A stretch of DNA of 64,000 bases from Apus apus (lineage: Eukaryota > Chordata > Aves > Apodiformes > Apodidae): positions 2,914,001 through 2,978,000 of the forward strand of contig NC_067301.1 in assembly GCF_020740795.1 (NCBI RefSeq), read 5' to 3'. Every line of letters starts with the position of its first letter. Within the stretch, counting starts at the first letter, position 1. Position numbers and translations under genes: made by a program. Below the pieces are notes generated by a model, which ran no database searches, had not been told where the DNA came from, and saw only the letters and a program-made list of their open reading frames with translations. Shown here in pieces: positions 61,886 through 64,000 of this stretch.

Positions 61886-63917
61886 CTGCTCCCCACAGCT
61901 CCCACTGTCACCCCTGGGCTGAAGGAGCCAACCTGCCTCCCTGGGAAGTGCACCATGTCCACCCCAGGCTGGGAGGAGAACACTGAGCAAGGAGACACCT
62001 TTCTTCAGCATCCCCCAGACTCAAGTGATCTCAGAAGCCTCCAGGCTGCTCAGAAATGTTTCTGCAGTGCTAACTGGGCTGTCAACTCGTGCTTAAATGT
62101 CCCCCCCCCCCCAGGACATTTATCATTTGCAACCAGATTGCTGGAGCTCAGGCCAGATGTTTGCATGAGATCCCACCCTGTTTTCCTCAAGCTCTTTCCT
62201 TGACACTTCATTAATGTGCTTGATTGCTGCTGCAGGGCTTCTTCAGAGCCCAGACCACATCTCAGTGTCCTCACTACGTGACACCCTCGTGCCCCCCACA
62301 GCTTTTTAGCCATCCCTTCCCTGCAGGAACCTGTTCAGTGCTCCCTTCTCCCCCAACACTCTTGCCAGCCCCTCTGCCATGGAGCCAGGGAAACCTGCAG
62401 CAGCTGGAGCAAGAGTCTTCTTCTGGGAGAAAGATCTCAAATATTTAATACATATGAATTAGTTAATACACTTTAAACAAATATTTAATAAATATTGACT
62501 CCTGTATAAGCCAAAGAAGGGAGAAGAAATGGCTGCCTGCTTTCCCCTAGGTAGAGTCACTGCCCAAACACCTCTTGGTGACAAGAGGTGGGAGGATTGT
62601 CCTGGCTGATGGCACCACAACTGCTGCAGGAGCAGATGGTTTCTAGGATGAGGGACCACGTGCAAACAGCCTGGACCCAAGATCAGCAGCCTGGAGGCAC
62701 TCCCCTCAGCACCAGCCAGGGGTAATCCCAGCTTCTTTCTACTTGTGCTGGTCTGAAGACCCTTAATTCTAAGGGGGCTAATGCTAAACACCAGGCTAGA
62801 GGGGTGGCTTTGGAGGAGCCAGTCCAGATCCCAGAGATGCATTGTGTCCCTCTTCTTCCAGGGGTCAGGAGGGACACCCCAAACCTGCTGATTTCAAACA
62901 CTTCAGAACGCTGCCTTCCTCCCCAGACTGCACTTTCTCCAAGTACAGCAGTTCCTCTTAGCTCTGACCAGCGAGATGTCAACACCAACACCTTCCCCCC
63001 CCCCTGCTTTCAAGCTACAGCAGCAACACCAACTGACACCTCAGCTCCCCGGGCAGGACTGAAACCCTGCTCCGAGCTGGTGACAGCAGCTGCTGGGTTG
63101 GTTGAACTCTGAGAGCAACCAGGCACTGCTGGTGCAGCACTTGCACGGGTCGGAAGCAGCCCAGACTGAAGAGGTGTCCTGGAGTGGGACCTGCAGCCCC
63201 AACAGCAGTTGATGGGCAAGGAAGAGCCTTGCAACACACGTGCAGCTCCACTCACCCACCACCTGGCCGAGACAGCCCCCAGGACAACCCTGAGCCTGGG
63301 AAGAAGGCTTGGAAGAAGGAAGGCAATGGAAAGCCTGGCAAGGCACAGGTCCCAGCAGCTGCCCAGCGAGCAGGGGTGACACCTCAGTGCCCCCTGGCAG
63401 CCCCTGACCAAAGGGTCAGCCGTGGGTGTTTCGAGTTCCTTTGCTCCATCTGGTGGCTGGCAAGTTTTTTCAAGCCCTGCAGAGCAAAGAGGCTGCTCCC
63501 TGCTCACCTTCTGGGCTGCCTGAAGCTGAGCAGCTTTGGGTGAGCCCCTTGGGTTCAGGCAGGGGAGCTCTTTGAGAGGGCAGGAAGCTGCAGAATCCTC
63601 CCGGGAGGGGACCAGCCCCACCTTGGACCACCGGGGTCATGGTGAGTAGGAGAACCTGAAGAGTTAGTTGGTTCAGAACCCATCACTGGGGCACCTGATC
63701 TCCACCCTGGGAGCTCTCTGGGGAGTCCTGCTCTCCAGGTTGCACAGTGCAAACCACAGGTGGGCACCTTTCCTCCAGCAGCAGCCCCAGAGAACTGGTC
63801 TGAGAGCAAGTCAAGGAGCCGTGGCAGAGCCAGAGGGGCTGCACAGACCAGCTCCCAGCAGAGGGAAGCACTTGGCTCCCACCCCTCCTGCTGGGAAAAT
63901 GGGAGTAGGATAATGCT

Positions 63918-64000
63918 TAAGCACTCGTAGAAGGTCTTGGGTTGGAAGGGACCTCTAAAGGTCATCTAGTCCAGCCCCTCTGCAATAAGCAGGGACATCT
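63918..64000 (-). mobile_element. CR1 LINE 3' end, cut by window edge
   Basis: Reads agaaggtcttgggttggaag, ggacctctaaaggtcatcta and gtccagcccctctgcaataa on the plus strand and runs off the right end. Confidence 0.8.

Larger units (their letters stand above)
59767..63917. other. Upstream flank of PTPN6 without recognisable gene
   Basis: No coding exon with a known domain. The minus-strand frame at 63010-63621 (203 codons) and others are compositionally biased and match nothing I know. Two CR1 fragments lie at 61238-61455 and 61460-61885. Alternative 5' exons of PTPN6 could be here but cannot be placed. Confidence 0.5.

Overview
This is vertebrate nuclear DNA and almost certainly from a bird. 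Two intron-aware vertebrate gene models can be read, and the interspersed repeats are overwhelmingly CR1 LINE 3' fragments (about two dozen copies, both orientations) of the type that dominates avian genomes. A solo retroviral LTR, a GC-rich CpG-island promoter and GC-rich minisatellites fit a gene-dense, perhaps microchromosomal, segment. No bacterial, plasmid, CRISPR or operon feature is present.

Layout. 1-4.27 kb holds no recognisable gene. 4.27-5.30 kb is a CpG-island promoter with four ZNF143-type sites (two per strand), a YY1 site and an RFX-like box; no coding exon of its gene is visible. 5.3-13 kb is repeat-rich: an inverted pair of CR1 composites (about 5.5-6.1 and 8.0-8.5 kb) and a nearly perfect 0.29 kb inverted repeat (arms at 11.35 and 12.62 kb). 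13.08-13.73 kb is a solo LTR with a 4-bp target duplication. 13.7-27.4 kb is intergenic apart from CR1 scraps. 27.4-28.2 kb (+) encodes a complete 269-residue RING-finger membrane protein of the RNF223 type, followed by a 41-bp minisatellite of about 16 units and an ATT microsatellite. 30.9-59.4 kb (-) is a complete PTPN6 (SHP-1) gene. 59.4-64 kb is its upstream flank, with blood-lineage-type factor motifs close to the start codon and more CR1.

PTPN6 was rebuilt from 15 coding exons (8 to 195 nt). All introns are GT-AG, phases agree throughout, and the total is 1779 nt = 592 codons plus stop, close to the 595 residues of the human protein. It has two SH2 domains, a full tyrosine phosphatase domain (WPD loop Asp423, Cys457, Arg463, Gln504) and a tail with Tyr540 and Tyr574. 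The start (Met-Val-Arg-Trp) and the tail identify SHP-1 rather than SHP-2, although the SH2 domains read very like SHP-2.

The RING gene and PTPN6 are convergent. In human they sit on different chromosomes (1p36.33 and 12p13.31), each near a miR-200 cluster, so their adjacency here may preserve a segment of the ancestral paralogous block. No joint function of the two products is implied by the sequence.
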